Below, in pieces: positions 43,613 through 52,675 of a DNA stretch of 64,000 bases (position 1 is its first letter; every line of letters starts with the position of its first letter). The DNA lies in contig JBBDLF010000003.1 of assembly GCA_040879025.1 (NCBI GenBank), positions 124,001 through 188,000 on the forward strand, in the 5' to 3' direction. The notes beneath the pieces were generated by a model. It made no database searches, had not been told where the DNA came from, and worked only from the letters and a program-made list of their open reading frames with translations. Source of the stretch: JBBDLF01 sp040879025 (GTDB taxonomy: Bacteria > Pseudomonadota > Gammaproteobacteria > Pseudomonadales > Pseudohongiellaceae). Position numbers and translations under genes: made by a program.

Positions 43613-46510
43613 ATGTCCCACTTTACGAAGCGCGGGAAACTGCGCCATCTCGTTCATGCATGCCTCGCCTCTTCTTTGGCTTTCCCACTCGCGGCCCAGG
43701 CCCAACAAGCTGAAGAAGAAATTGAAGAAGTCGTTGTCACCGGTTCCTATATCAGGAACAGCGCCTTTGCGCAAAATTCACCGGTAGACACGGTAAGCCA
43801 GGAGGACCTGTTTGAGTCAGGCGCTCCGAGCATGTCCAATTACATTCGCGATCTCACCTACACCCAGAACACTGATGTCGTGTCCAATGTTCTATCGTCC
43901 CAGGACGGCGGTCAGGACTCGGTCGCCGCGAGCTTCAACCTGCGCGGTCTGGGCGAAAACTCCACACTCACCCTGGTTGACGGCACCCGCTCCATCGCCG
44001 CTTCGGTTTCCACCTCGGTGCCGGAAATCGCCATCGACCGCCTGGAACTGGTACTGGATGGCGGTTCCGCCCTGTACGGTTCCGATGCGGTGGCCGGTGT
44101 GGTCAACATCATTCCCATCAAGGAATTCGACGGCTTCCGCGCCCGTTCCTTCTATCAGCGTACTGAAGACGGTGACATGGAAGACATCAACGCCTCCATG
44201 CTGTGGGGCAAGTCCTTCGACAATGGCGTCAGCTATGTCGGCGCTCTCGAAGCCCGCACCAAAACCCCGTTGATGCAATATGAACGTCCCCGCGAATGGG
44301 CGATGGACGACGGTTCATCAGTCTCCGGCAACCCGGGTACCTGGCGCGAAATCGCCGGTGCCGACCCCGGTATCAATTTTTATGACACCCACAATGGGTC
44401 GCCTACCGGCGGATTTCTGGTTGATCCTGCCTGCGGCACCTTCAACGAGAACTCTCCGGCACATGGCACGGGTAAATTCCCGACACCTTCCGGGGTTCAG
44501 GTGGGTGTGGGCTGCCGCTTTGAATACACCAGCATGTTCGCGTATTCAGCGGAGAGCACCGATTACAATCTGTACAACACCGTGTCCTGGGAAGCCACTG
44601 ACTGGCTGCGTTTCAATGCCACACTGAACAATGCCTATCGCATCTCCAATCTGCGCACCACGTCCACCACCGCGGTGAACGGCAACAACCAGACCGTGCT
44701 GCTGGTAAGGGAAGACCACCCCGCCAACCCCTACGGCGTGGATGTGAGCCCCTGGTTCTGGCGGCCGTTGGCTCACGCCTATACTCATCTCCCCAGCCAT
44801 CTGTCCGATACTGACGGTTCCCGGGAATACGAGTACCACACCGCCGTGAACCGTCTGCGGCTCGGAGCGGAATACGATATCAGCGACACCTGGACAGGCA
44901 CGACTTACGTGTCCCGCCAGGACCTGAAATCGATGAACGATTCCTATACCCTGCACCTGGGCAAGCTGCAACTGGGTCTGAATGGAATGGGTGGCCCCGA
45001 TGGAGACGAATACTACAATCCATTCGGTTCCGCAGACCCGCGGTATCCGGGACACGATCCCGCCATCCATGCCAACAGTTCTGAATTGATGGAGTGGATG
45101 TTCGAAAAAGATCACAACTTCACTCATACGCGCGATTACCTCGATATCTTCGAGACCATCGCCACCGGTGAAGTGCTTGATCTGCCTGCCGGACCGCTGC
45201 AGATGGCCGTAGGCTATCAATGGCGGGATGTGGAGGAAAACGGTCTGGCCAATCCGTACGATGCCGCCGGTCTTGACTACAATACGATTGTCGGTACAGA
45301 GCGACCCTCCGATGATCGGTATGTGTCCCAGACGCGGGCAGCATTCCTTGAGTTTGAGGTGCCGATTCTGGCCACTGTGGATGCCCAGCTTGCAGTACGC
45401 CACGAGGAATTCACTGACTTCGGTCTAGAGGCCACCACGCCGAAAATTGCCTTGCGATGGGAAGCCCTGCCGCAACTGGCATTTCGCGCTTCCTGGGGCG
45501 AAAGCTTCCTGGCACCGACTCCCACCCAGTCCCGACCGTTCATTCGCGGTGAAAACTGTGGTGAGATCTTCGATGGACAGGATCCGCTCACAGGACTGGA
45601 AATGACCGGCGGTACCCGTTGCTCCTCCGGTAACCCCAACCTGGCGCCGGAGACCTCCGAAATCCGCAACATCGGTCTCACCTGGGAACCCAGCGGCATG
45701 TTCGATGGCCTGAGTCTGTCTCTGGACTATCAGGAAATCGAGTACACCGACCGGATCCGTTCCCTCACCGAGGAAGACACCGTGGAGCACCAGTTCCAGC
45801 AAATGCTGGCGGCCACGGGCATCGCGGAATCCGCGTATGACCCAACGCCGGGTTCAGCTACCCGCGCCGCGGCCAATGCCTGGCTGGCGGGTTATGCCGA
45901 CACGGCCGGACGGCCGGTCGAGCGCCGCTCGGACGATCAGCGCGTGCTGTTTATCTTCCAGCAATCAGCCAATATCAGTTCAGTCTGGATTGATCTGGTG
46001 GATATGAAGGCCCGCTACGCTTTCAATACCGACAATTGGGGCAGCTTTACCACGACCCTGCAAACCACTTATTACACATCCTATGAGTACCAGGATCTGT
46101 TCGGTGGTGTACAGGAAGCCCTGGGCCTGCAGAATGCCGACACCGGTATTGCGCCGCCATTGCCGGAACTGAAGGCTAATCTGCGCCTGAACTGGTTCCG
46201 CGACAACATGAGCGCTTCCGTTGCTGCCAACTACTGGCACGATGTGGAGACTGATGCGGTGGCGATCGACCGGTACGGAGAAGGCTGGACGCTGGATCGC
46301 ATCATCGAAGCGGAAACCCGCGTTGATGCGCGCTTTGCGTACATCTTCGACGACTACTTCGACAGCGAGTTCACGCTCAGCCTGGGTGTGAACAATATGT
46401 TCGATACCCGGCCGCAACGGCTGCCGATCTCCGGTGGTTTTGAATCCCGTCTGTCCACCCCCTGGGGTCGTCAGTTCTGGGTATCGCTGGACTGGTTGCC
46501 CGGCTTCTAG
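43613..46510 (+). CDS. TonB-dependent outer membrane receptor, copy A
   Basis: The 965-residue protein has a Sec signal (ending AAQAQ, about residue 31), a TonB-box-like segment EIEEVVVTGSYIR, the plug domain (about 45-165; FNLRGLGENSTLTLVDGTR and GSALYGSDAVAGVVNIIP), and a 22-strand-type beta-barrel ending in the aromatic GRQFWVSLDWLPGF. It imports an unknown ligand through the outer membrane using TonB/ExbBD. Copy B begins 541 bp later and is the same length. The pair share blocks with no visible base differences (43664-44214, 44579-44910, 45531-46467) separated by divergent blocks with many amino-acid changes, for example SRQDLKSMNDSYTLHLGKLQ in A. Confidence 0.95.
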   Translation: MSHFTKRGKLRHLVHACLASSLAFPLAAQAQQAEEEIEEVVVTGSYIRNSAFAQNSPVDTVSQEDLFESGAPSMSNYIRDLTYTQNTDVVSNVLSSQDGGQDSVAASFNLRGLGENSTLTLVDGTRSIAASVSTSVPEIAIDRLELVLDGGSALYGSDAVAGVVNIIPIKEFDGFRARSFYQRTEDGDMEDINASMLWGKSFDNGVSYVGALEARTKTPLMQYERPREWAMDDGSSVSGNPGTWREIAGADPGINFYDTHNGSPTGGFLVDPACGTFNENSPAHGTGKFPTPSGVQVGVGCRFEYTSMFAYSAESTDYNLYNTVSWEATDWLRFNATLNNAYRISNLRTTSTTAVNGNNQTVLLVREDHPANPYGVDVSPWFWRPLAHAYTHLPSHLSDTDGSREYEYHTAVNRLRLGAEYDISDTWTGTTYVSRQDLKSMNDSYTLHLGKLQLGLNGMGGPDGDEYYNPFGSADPRYPGHDPAIHANSSELMEWMFEKDHNFTHTRDYLDIFETIATGEVLDLPAGPLQMAVGYQWRDVEENGLANPYDAAGLDYNTIVGTERPSDDRYVSQTRAAFLEFEVPILATVDAQLAVRHEEFTDFGLEATTPKIALRWEALPQLAFRASWGESFLAPTPTQSRPFIRGENCGEIFDGQDPLTGLEMTGGTRCSSGNPNLAPETSEIRNIGLTWEPSGMFDGLSLSLDYQEIEYTDRIRSLTEEDTVEHQFQQMLAATGIAESAYDPTPGSATRAAANAWLAGYADTAGRPVERRSDDQRVLFIFQQSANISSVWIDLVDMKARYAFNTDNWGSFTTTLQTTYYTSYEYQDLFGGVQEALGLQNADTGIAPPLPELKANLRLNWFRDNMSASVAANYWHDVETDAVAIDRYGEGWTLDRIIEAETRVDARFAYIFDDYFDSEFTLSLGVNNMFDTRPQRLPISGGFESRLSTPWGRQFWVSLDWLPGF
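45531..46467. repeat. 937-bp block without visible differences from 48970-49906
   Basis: This 3' part of receptor copy A and the matching part of copy B show no difference by eye, while bases on both sides (45530, 46468) differ synonymously. Two further identical blocks, 43664-44214 and 44579-44910, match 47103-47653 and 48018-48349. The pattern is typical of gene conversion between tandem copies. Confidence 0.8.
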
Positions 46511-46520
46511 GGTGTAGCCC

Positions 46521-46589
46521 GGTGGCCGGCGCGGTGCCGGGCCACCACAGTGCATGCAGAGGGAGGACTCCGGTCCTCCCTTTTTTTTT
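46521..46589 (+). terminator. Terminator after receptor copy A, with a preceding hairpin
   Basis: GGGAGGAC / GTCCTCCC around a TCCG loop (about 46561-46580) is followed by a run of nine T residues, a clear rho-independent terminator. A second hairpin (GGTGGCC...GGCCACC, about 46521-46546) sits between it and the stop codon. Confidence 0.85.
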
Positions 46590-47051
46590 GCCCTTTCTTT
46601 TTACTATCTTTCCCTGTCCTGTCCCTGTCGCCTCGCCAGCGTCCTTGCCCGTTTCCTTGCCAACCTCTTCCGTCCGGGCTGACTCAACAATGCGATTAAT
46701 ACGTACACGTTGCTTTGTGCGCTAATTAAAAGCCGGCTCACCGGCTGTGAAACACGACGTTGCTTTTTTGCGTCACCCTCCATTGAATCATAATTAATAT
46801 GCAATAATATCAACAGGTTAATTTGTCTCCCGTCATAATGAATAAAGTTTTAGATTTTTCCGGGAGAAATGTTTAAACTTCGCGGATGCGACGGAGTCGC
46901 TATCTGGAGCGATGGTTAGTTTTGATACTAACGATAATATCGCGCGCGGTACCAGTGAGTAAAAACATGGATCTTGTATCTTATTGATACTACAGGGATA
47001 AAACTTGATAACAGTCGTAAATAATAGCTTCAAAAATCGGAGAGAGAAATT
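46590..47051. promoter_or_regulatory. Upstream region of receptor copy B
   Basis: No gene was found. The sequence is unrelated to the region before copy A until the last 15 bases or so (atcggagagagaaat), which include the ribosome-binding site. It is moderately AT-rich and contains two copies of TTGATACTA...GATAA (about 46921-46937 and 46984-47001) that could be half-sites for a regulator or part of promoter elements. Confidence 0.4.
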
Positions 47052-49949
47052 ATGCCCCACTTTACGAAGCGCGGGAAACTGCGCCATCTCGTTCATGCAT
47101 GTCTCGCCTCTTCTTTGGCTTTCCCACTCGCGGCCCAGGCCCAACAAGCTGAAGAAGAAATTGAAGAAGTCGTTGTCACCGGTTCCTATATCAGGAACAG
47201 CGCCTTTGCGCAAAATTCACCGGTAGACACGGTAAGCCAGGAGGACCTGTTTGAGTCAGGCGCTCCGAGCATGTCCAATTACATTCGCGATCTCACCTAC
47301 ACCCAGAACACTGATGTCGTGTCCAATGTTCTATCGTCCCAGGACGGCGGTCAGGACTCGGTCGCCGCGAGCTTCAACCTGCGCGGTCTGGGCGAAAACT
47401 CCACACTCACCCTGGTTGACGGCACCCGCTCCATCGCCGCTTCGGTTTCCACCTCGGTGCCGGAAATCGCCATCGACCGCCTGGAACTGGTACTGGATGG
47501 CGGTTCCGCCCTGTACGGTTCCGATGCGGTGGCCGGTGTGGTCAACATCATTCCCATCAAGGAATTCGACGGCTTCCGCGCCCGTTCCTTCTATCAGCGT
47601 ACTGAAGACGGTGACATGGAAGACATCAACGCCTCCATGCTGTGGGGCAAGTCGTTCGACAATGGCGTCAGCTATGTCGGTGCTCTCGAAGCCCGCACCA
47701 AAACCCCGTTGATGCAGTATGAGCGCCCGCGCGAATGGACGATGGATGACGGTTCATCAGTCTCCGGCAGTCCGGGTACCTGGCGCGAAATCGCCGGCGC
47801 GGATCCCGGTATCAATTTCTATCAACCTCATGGAGGCAGCGTGACCGGCGGCTTCCTCGTGGATCCTTCCTGCGGCACTTTCAACGAGAACTCTCCGGCA
47901 CATGGCACGGGTAAATTCCCGACGCCTTCCGGGGTTCCCGTGGGTGTGGGCTGCCGCTTTGAATACACCAGCATGTTCGCTTACTCCGGGGAAAGTACCG
48001 ACTACAATCTGTACAATACCGTGTCCTGGGAAGCCACTGACTGGCTGCGTTTCAATGCCACACTGAACAATGCCTATCGCATCTCCAATCTGCGCACCAC
48101 GTCCACCACCGCGGTGAACGGCAACAACCAGACCGTGCTGCTGGTAAGGGAAGACCACCCCGCCAACCCCTACGGCGTGGATGTGAGCCCCTGGTTCTGG
48201 CGGCCGTTGGCTCACGCCTATACTCATCTCCCCAGCCATCTGTCCGATACTGACGGTTCCCGGGAATACGAGTACCACACCGCCGTGAACCGTCTGCGGC
48301 TCGGAGCGGAATACGATATCAGCGACACCTGGACAGGCACGACTTACGTCTCCCGCCAGGAACTGAAGTCGATGAACGATTCCTATTCAGTGCATCTGGG
48401 GAAGATGCAGTTGGCGTTACATGGGATGGGTGGTCCTGAAGGTGACGAGTACTGGAATCCGTTCGGCTCCGCCGATCCCCGTTATCCTGGGCATGATCCA
48501 GCCATCCACGCCAACAGCGAAGAACTGACGGAGTGGATATTCGAGCGGGATCACAACTTCACTCACACGCGCGACTACCTCGATATCTTCGAAACCATCG
48601 CCACCGGGGAAGTGATCGATCTGCCCGCCGGACCACTGCAGATGGCCGTAGGCTATCAATGGCGGGACGTGGAGGAAAACAGTCTGGCCAACCCCTTCGA
48701 TGCTGCAGGCTATGACTACAACACCGTGATCGGTACCCCGCTTCCGGAGGATCAGCGTTACTTCTCCGAAACCCGTGCCGCGTTTCTGGAGTTTGAAGTA
48801 CCAATAATCGCCGGGCTCGATGCCCAGCTCGCGGTGCGCCACGAAGAGTTCACCGACTTCGGCCTGGACGCCACCACACCGAAAGTCGCCCTGCGTTACG
48901 AAGTGCTGCCGGAACTGGCAGTGCGGGCATCCTGGGGCGAAAGCTTCCTGGCGCCGACCCCCACCCAGTCCCGACCGTTCATTCGCGGTGAAAACTGTGG
49001 TGAGATCTTCGATGGACAGGATCCGCTCACAGGACTGGAAATGACCGGCGGTACCCGTTGCTCCTCCGGTAACCCCAACCTGGCGCCGGAGACCTCCGAA
49101 ATCCGCAACATCGGTCTCACCTGGGAACCCAGCGGCATGTTCGATGGCCTGAGTCTGTCTCTGGACTATCAGGAAATCGAGTACACCGACCGGATCCGTT
49201 CCCTCACCGAGGAAGACACCGTGGAGCACCAGTTCCAGCAAATGCTGGCGGCCACGGGCATCGCGGAATCCGCGTATGACCCAACGCCGGGTTCAGCTAC
49301 CCGCGCCGCGGCCAATGCCTGGCTGGCGGGTTATGCCGACACGGCCGGACGGCCGGTCGAGCGCCGCTCGGACGATCAGCGCGTGCTGTTTATCTTCCAG
49401 CAATCAGCCAATATCAGTTCAGTCTGGATTGATCTGGTGGATATGAAGGCCCGCTACGCTTTCAATACCGACAATTGGGGCAGCTTTACCACGACCCTGC
49501 AAACCACTTATTACACATCCTATGAGTACCAGGATCTGTTCGGTGGTGTACAGGAAGCCCTGGGCCTGCAGAATGCCGACACCGGTATTGCGCCGCCATT
49601 GCCGGAACTGAAGGCTAATCTGCGCCTGAACTGGTTCCGCGACAACATGAGCGCTTCCGTTGCTGCCAACTACTGGCACGATGTGGAGACTGATGCGGTG
49701 GCGATCGACCGGTACGGAGAAGGCTGGACGCTGGATCGCATCATCGAAGCGGAAACCCGCGTTGATGCGCGCTTTGCGTACATCTTCGACGACTACTTCG
49801 ACAGCGAGTTCACGCTCAGCCTGGGTGTGAACAATATGTTCGATACCCGGCCGCAACGGCTGCCGATCTCCGGTGGTTTTGAATCCCGTCTGTCCACCCC
49901 CTGGGGCCGTCAGTTCTGGGTGTCACTGGACTGGTTGCCCGGCTTCTAG
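47052..49949 (+). CDS. TonB-dependent outer membrane receptor, copy B
   Basis: This 965-residue protein is a tandem paralogue of copy A with the same signal, plug and barrel layout and no length difference. Amino-acid differences cluster in two windows: around residues 205-320 (FYQPHGGSVTGGFLVDPSCG against FYDTHNGSPTGGFLVDPACG) and around residues 430-640 (SVHLGKMQLALHGMGGPEGD, SLANPFDAAGYDYNTVIGT and others). The C-terminal 300 or more residues match copy A exactly. The variable windows lie in the barrel, where extracellular loops determine ligand choice, so the copies may recognise related but different ligands. It has its own promoter region and terminator. Confidence 0.95.
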   Translation: MPHFTKRGKLRHLVHACLASSLAFPLAAQAQQAEEEIEEVVVTGSYIRNSAFAQNSPVDTVSQEDLFESGAPSMSNYIRDLTYTQNTDVVSNVLSSQDGGQDSVAASFNLRGLGENSTLTLVDGTRSIAASVSTSVPEIAIDRLELVLDGGSALYGSDAVAGVVNIIPIKEFDGFRARSFYQRTEDGDMEDINASMLWGKSFDNGVSYVGALEARTKTPLMQYERPREWTMDDGSSVSGSPGTWREIAGADPGINFYQPHGGSVTGGFLVDPSCGTFNENSPAHGTGKFPTPSGVPVGVGCRFEYTSMFAYSGESTDYNLYNTVSWEATDWLRFNATLNNAYRISNLRTTSTTAVNGNNQTVLLVREDHPANPYGVDVSPWFWRPLAHAYTHLPSHLSDTDGSREYEYHTAVNRLRLGAEYDISDTWTGTTYVSRQELKSMNDSYSVHLGKMQLALHGMGGPEGDEYWNPFGSADPRYPGHDPAIHANSEELTEWIFERDHNFTHTRDYLDIFETIATGEVIDLPAGPLQMAVGYQWRDVEENSLANPFDAAGYDYNTVIGTPLPEDQRYFSETRAAFLEFEVPIIAGLDAQLAVRHEEFTDFGLDATTPKVALRYEVLPELAVRASWGESFLAPTPTQSRPFIRGENCGEIFDGQDPLTGLEMTGGTRCSSGNPNLAPETSEIRNIGLTWEPSGMFDGLSLSLDYQEIEYTDRIRSLTEEDTVEHQFQQMLAATGIAESAYDPTPGSATRAAANAWLAGYADTAGRPVERRSDDQRVLFIFQQSANISSVWIDLVDMKARYAFNTDNWGSFTTTLQTTYYTSYEYQDLFGGVQEALGLQNADTGIAPPLPELKANLRLNWFRDNMSASVAANYWHDVETDAVAIDRYGEGWTLDRIIEAETRVDARFAYIFDDYFDSEFTLSLGVNNMFDTRPQRLPISGGFESRLSTPWGRQFWVSLDWLPGF

Positions 49950-49972
49950 GTCACAAGTCGCGGAATCGGAGC

Positions 49973-50067
49973 GGCGGACTGCTCGCAGTCCGCCGTCAAC
50001 CCGAATGGCTGAACGACCGAACAGCTAAACGGTCAGGGGGGAGCGCGAGCTCTCCCCCTATTTTTTC
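49973..50067 (+). terminator. Double hairpin terminator after receptor copy B
   Basis: A first stem ggcggactg / cagtccgcc (49973-49994) with a 4-nt loop is followed by a second, GC-rich stem (GGGGGGAGC / GCTCTCCCCC with one bulged T, about 50036-50059) and a tattttttct tract. Sequence is unrelated to the copy A terminator. Confidence 0.75.
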
Positions 50068-50212
50068 TACCAGAACCGCCTCGTTTTTCCTCCTCGCCAA
50101 CCCTCCGGCCGGCTCTTCATGCGGTCGCCTCGAACCACATTTTTTTCACGACCCGTTAGCCATAAGGCAAGCCAGCCGGTAGAATACAGCGGCTGAAACA
50201 TGGGAGTATTTT

Positions 50213-50923
50213 ATGAATCGAACCATCCTGTCTTTGATCGGTGCTGTATTCGTCACAGCCCAAACGGCCTCCGCGCAGCAAGTAAACGACATCAGCACCG
50301 AGCTTGAGCTGGGCGGGATCATTACCACGGGTAATACAGAAGATGAAAATATCAAGTACCGGGTCACCGTTGACTGGGACCGCACGGACTGGGAATACCG
50401 CATTACCAGCGAAGGATTTCGCTCGTCCAAGAGCGACGAACTCGCCGCTCAACGACTGTATCACGTAGCCAGCGCCAACTATAACTTTTCGGACGACAGC
50501 TTTGTACTGGCCCGGCTGGCCTACGAAGATGACCGTTTCAGTGGTTACGACAGCCAGTCGGATTTTTCGTTGAGTTACGGCCGTAATTTCCTGAACAACA
50601 TTCCCAACATGGAACTGTCTTCGGAAATAGGTCTCGGTATACGCCGTTCGGTCACCGAGACCGACGAATTCGACGAGGGTATCGTCCGTGTTGCCGGCAA
50701 TTACGAATGGGGCCTGTCGGAATCCGCCACATTCATTCAGCGCCTTACTGCCGAGGCCGGAGACGAAACCACAATTTACCGATCGGAAACAGCAATAGAA
50801 ACCCAGATTGTGGAAAACTGGCTTCTCAAACTTTCCTACAATGTGAAGCATCAGACGGATGTCCCCCCCACACGCGAGAAGACCGATACCGTTACCGCCG
50901 TCACTCTGGTATTGAGCTTCTAG
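50213..50923 (+). CDS. DUF481 (YdiY-type) outer membrane beta-barrel protein
   Basis: The 236-residue protein has a Sec signal (MNRTILSLIGAVFVTAQTASA) and alternating beta-strand sequence with the DUF481 hallmarks TELELGGIITTGNTEDENIKY, LARLAYEDDRFSGYDSQSDFSL and GRNF. It ends in an aromatic residue (TLVLSF), as outer membrane barrels do. E. coli YdiY of this family is induced by acid or salt; general function is unknown. GGGAG lies eight bases before the ATG. It is followed 12 bp later by the glutamate-synthase-like gene, so the two are probably co-transcribed. Confidence 0.9.
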   Translation: MNRTILSLIGAVFVTAQTASAQQVNDISTELELGGIITTGNTEDENIKYRVTVDWDRTDWEYRITSEGFRSSKSDELAAQRLYHVASANYNFSDDSFVLARLAYEDDRFSGYDSQSDFSLSYGRNFLNNIPNMELSSEIGLGIRRSVTETDEFDEGIVRVAGNYEWGLSESATFIQRLTAEAGDETTIYRSETAIETQIVENWLLKLSYNVKHQTDVPPTREKTDTVTAVTLVLSF

Positions 50924-50935
50924 GAAGCCGACCCT

Positions 50936-52549
50936 ATGACACCCGCCGCTCGCGTTTACTGGGCCATCGCCCTGCTGGCCTTCCCGTTGAGCATTGGATG
51001 GCTGTGGTTGAGCGCGGAGTCGGCGGCACTTTCGGACCTGGCGGATAGTCCGGGAAAAATTGGTCTCAGTCTGGTATTACTCGCCTACACCCTGTGGGGC
51101 CTGTTTGACCTGTTTATCAGCGACAGTAATCTGCGCCGTAATTATCCGGTAATCGCCAATTTGCGCTACATGCTGGAGTATATCCGGCCGGAAATACAGC
51201 AGTACTTTATTGCCAACAACACAGAAGAGAGACCGTTTAACCGCGAAGCCCGTAACCTGATCTACCGGCGCGCGAAAGGACTCAACGATACGATACCTTT
51301 TGGTACAGAACAGGATATCGTTTCCGACGGTTATCGCAGTCTCTATCACTCAATTAATACTACTCATGTTCCAGAACCCCATTCGCGGTTTTTGCTCGGC
51401 GGTCCGCAGTGTACGGTGCCGTACAGTTCCTCCCGCCTCAACATATCCGGTCTTAGTTTCGGCGCGCTCAGCCACACCGCGATAGAGGCACTGAACCGTG
51501 GCGCGAAGATGGGAAACTTTGCGCATAACACCGGCGAAGGCAGCATCAGCAGATATCATATGGAAGGCGGCGACCTTATCTGGCAAATTGGCACCGCCTA
51601 TTTCGGCTGCCGCACGGCCGGCGGTCGTCTTGATGAAAAACTGTTTGCGGAAAAAGCCTCGCTAGCCAGCGTCAGGGCCATCGAAATCAAACTCTCCCAG
51701 GGCGCGAAACCTTCTCACGGCGGCGTGCTTCCCGGCGCCAAGGTGACCCGGGAAATCGCAGAAATTCGCACTGTAGAAGTGGGAAAAACCGTGGTCTCTC
51801 CGGCGAGACACCCTGAATTTGATACCCCGATCGGACTGATGGAATTCGTCGCGCGAATCAGGGGCTTGGCGAAAGGCAAACCGGTGGGCTTGAAACTGTG
51901 CCTGGGACGGAAGCGGGAATTCATGTCCATTGTGAAAGCGATGCTGGAAACTGCGATACTGCCCGACTTCATCACGGTTGACGGAGCCGAGGGTGGCACC
52001 GGCGCGGCGCCGGTGGAGTTTTCCAATCGACTGGGCATTCCCTGCCTGGAAGCAACATACTTTATCAACCAGGTTTTGATTGGCGCGGGGATACGCAAGG
52101 ATATCCGCATAGTCAGCGCGGGAAAGACCGCTTCGGGTTTTGATATGCTGGAGAAAATCGCGATGGGCGCGGATGGCGTGAATGCCGGCCGTTCGATGAT
52201 GATGGCTCTGGGTTGCATCCAGGCAAAAACCTGCAACACCAACCGCTGCCCTACCGGAGTCGCTACCCAGAATCCGGGGCGCGCCCGGGCGATTGATGTT
52301 GGCGACAAGACTCTGCGCGTTTACAACTTTCAAAAACTGACGGTTGGCGCCTTTCTCGAACTTTGCGGTGCACTGGGGTATGACGATCCTTCCCTGCTCA
52401 AACCCAACGATCTCTACATCCGGTACGACGGCGGGCTCAAGCACTTCAATGAAATCTATACGCCGCTTACCGAAGGTCAATTGCTGGAAAGTGCGCTTCC
52501 CGAAGAATACAGTGTTGACTGGACCGCGGCCGATGCCCGGCGCTTTTGA
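50936..52549 (+). CDS. FMN-binding glutamate synthase family protein
   Basis: This 537-residue protein has two hydrophobic segments at the N-terminus (about 8-25 and 42-62), so it is membrane-anchored, followed by the GltB-type FMN/(beta/alpha)8 domain: ISGLSFGALSHTAIEALNRGAKMGNFAHNTGEGS, LSQGAKPSHGGVLPGAKVT and the iron-sulphur-type cysteine cluster CIQAKTCNTNRCPTG. It lacks the amidotransferase and C-terminal beta-helix domains of full glutamate synthase and the NADPH subunit. Such stand-alone proteins may oxidise or reduce small molecules with FMN; the reaction is not established. Co-transcription with DUF481 is likely. Confidence 0.9.
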   Translation: MTPAARVYWAIALLAFPLSIGWLWLSAESAALSDLADSPGKIGLSLVLLAYTLWGLFDLFISDSNLRRNYPVIANLRYMLEYIRPEIQQYFIANNTEERPFNREARNLIYRRAKGLNDTIPFGTEQDIVSDGYRSLYHSINTTHVPEPHSRFLLGGPQCTVPYSSSRLNISGLSFGALSHTAIEALNRGAKMGNFAHNTGEGSISRYHMEGGDLIWQIGTAYFGCRTAGGRLDEKLFAEKASLASVRAIEIKLSQGAKPSHGGVLPGAKVTREIAEIRTVEVGKTVVSPARHPEFDTPIGLMEFVARIRGLAKGKPVGLKLCLGRKREFMSIVKAMLETAILPDFITVDGAEGGTGAAPVEFSNRLGIPCLEATYFINQVLIGAGIRKDIRIVSAGKTASGFDMLEKIAMGADGVNAGRSMMMALGCIQAKTCNTNRCPTGVATQNPGRARAIDVGDKTLRVYNFQKLTVGAFLELCGALGYDDPSLLKPNDLYIRYDGGLKHFNEIYTPLTEGQLLESALPEEYSVDWTAADARRF

Positions 52550-52675
52550 CCTGCCGCCCGCTCCCGGTCTATAGTCGTAACAAGGAGCGCGCGGTAGTAA
52601 CAATAATGGCCATGAAAATCCACAGAACAGGAACCGGTGTAATTCCACTGTGACCTACCAGTACGAGATTCCAGC

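Noticed and set aside
44546..45403. Long minus-strand ORFs inside the receptor genes (up to 285 codons)
   Set aside because: They are shadows of the receptor frame, occur in both copies because those are duplicates, and have no start context of their own.
43613..49949. A recent, simple tandem duplication of one receptor gene
   Set aside because: Upstream and downstream regions are unrelated and differences are strongly clustered, so old duplication with later conversion fits better.
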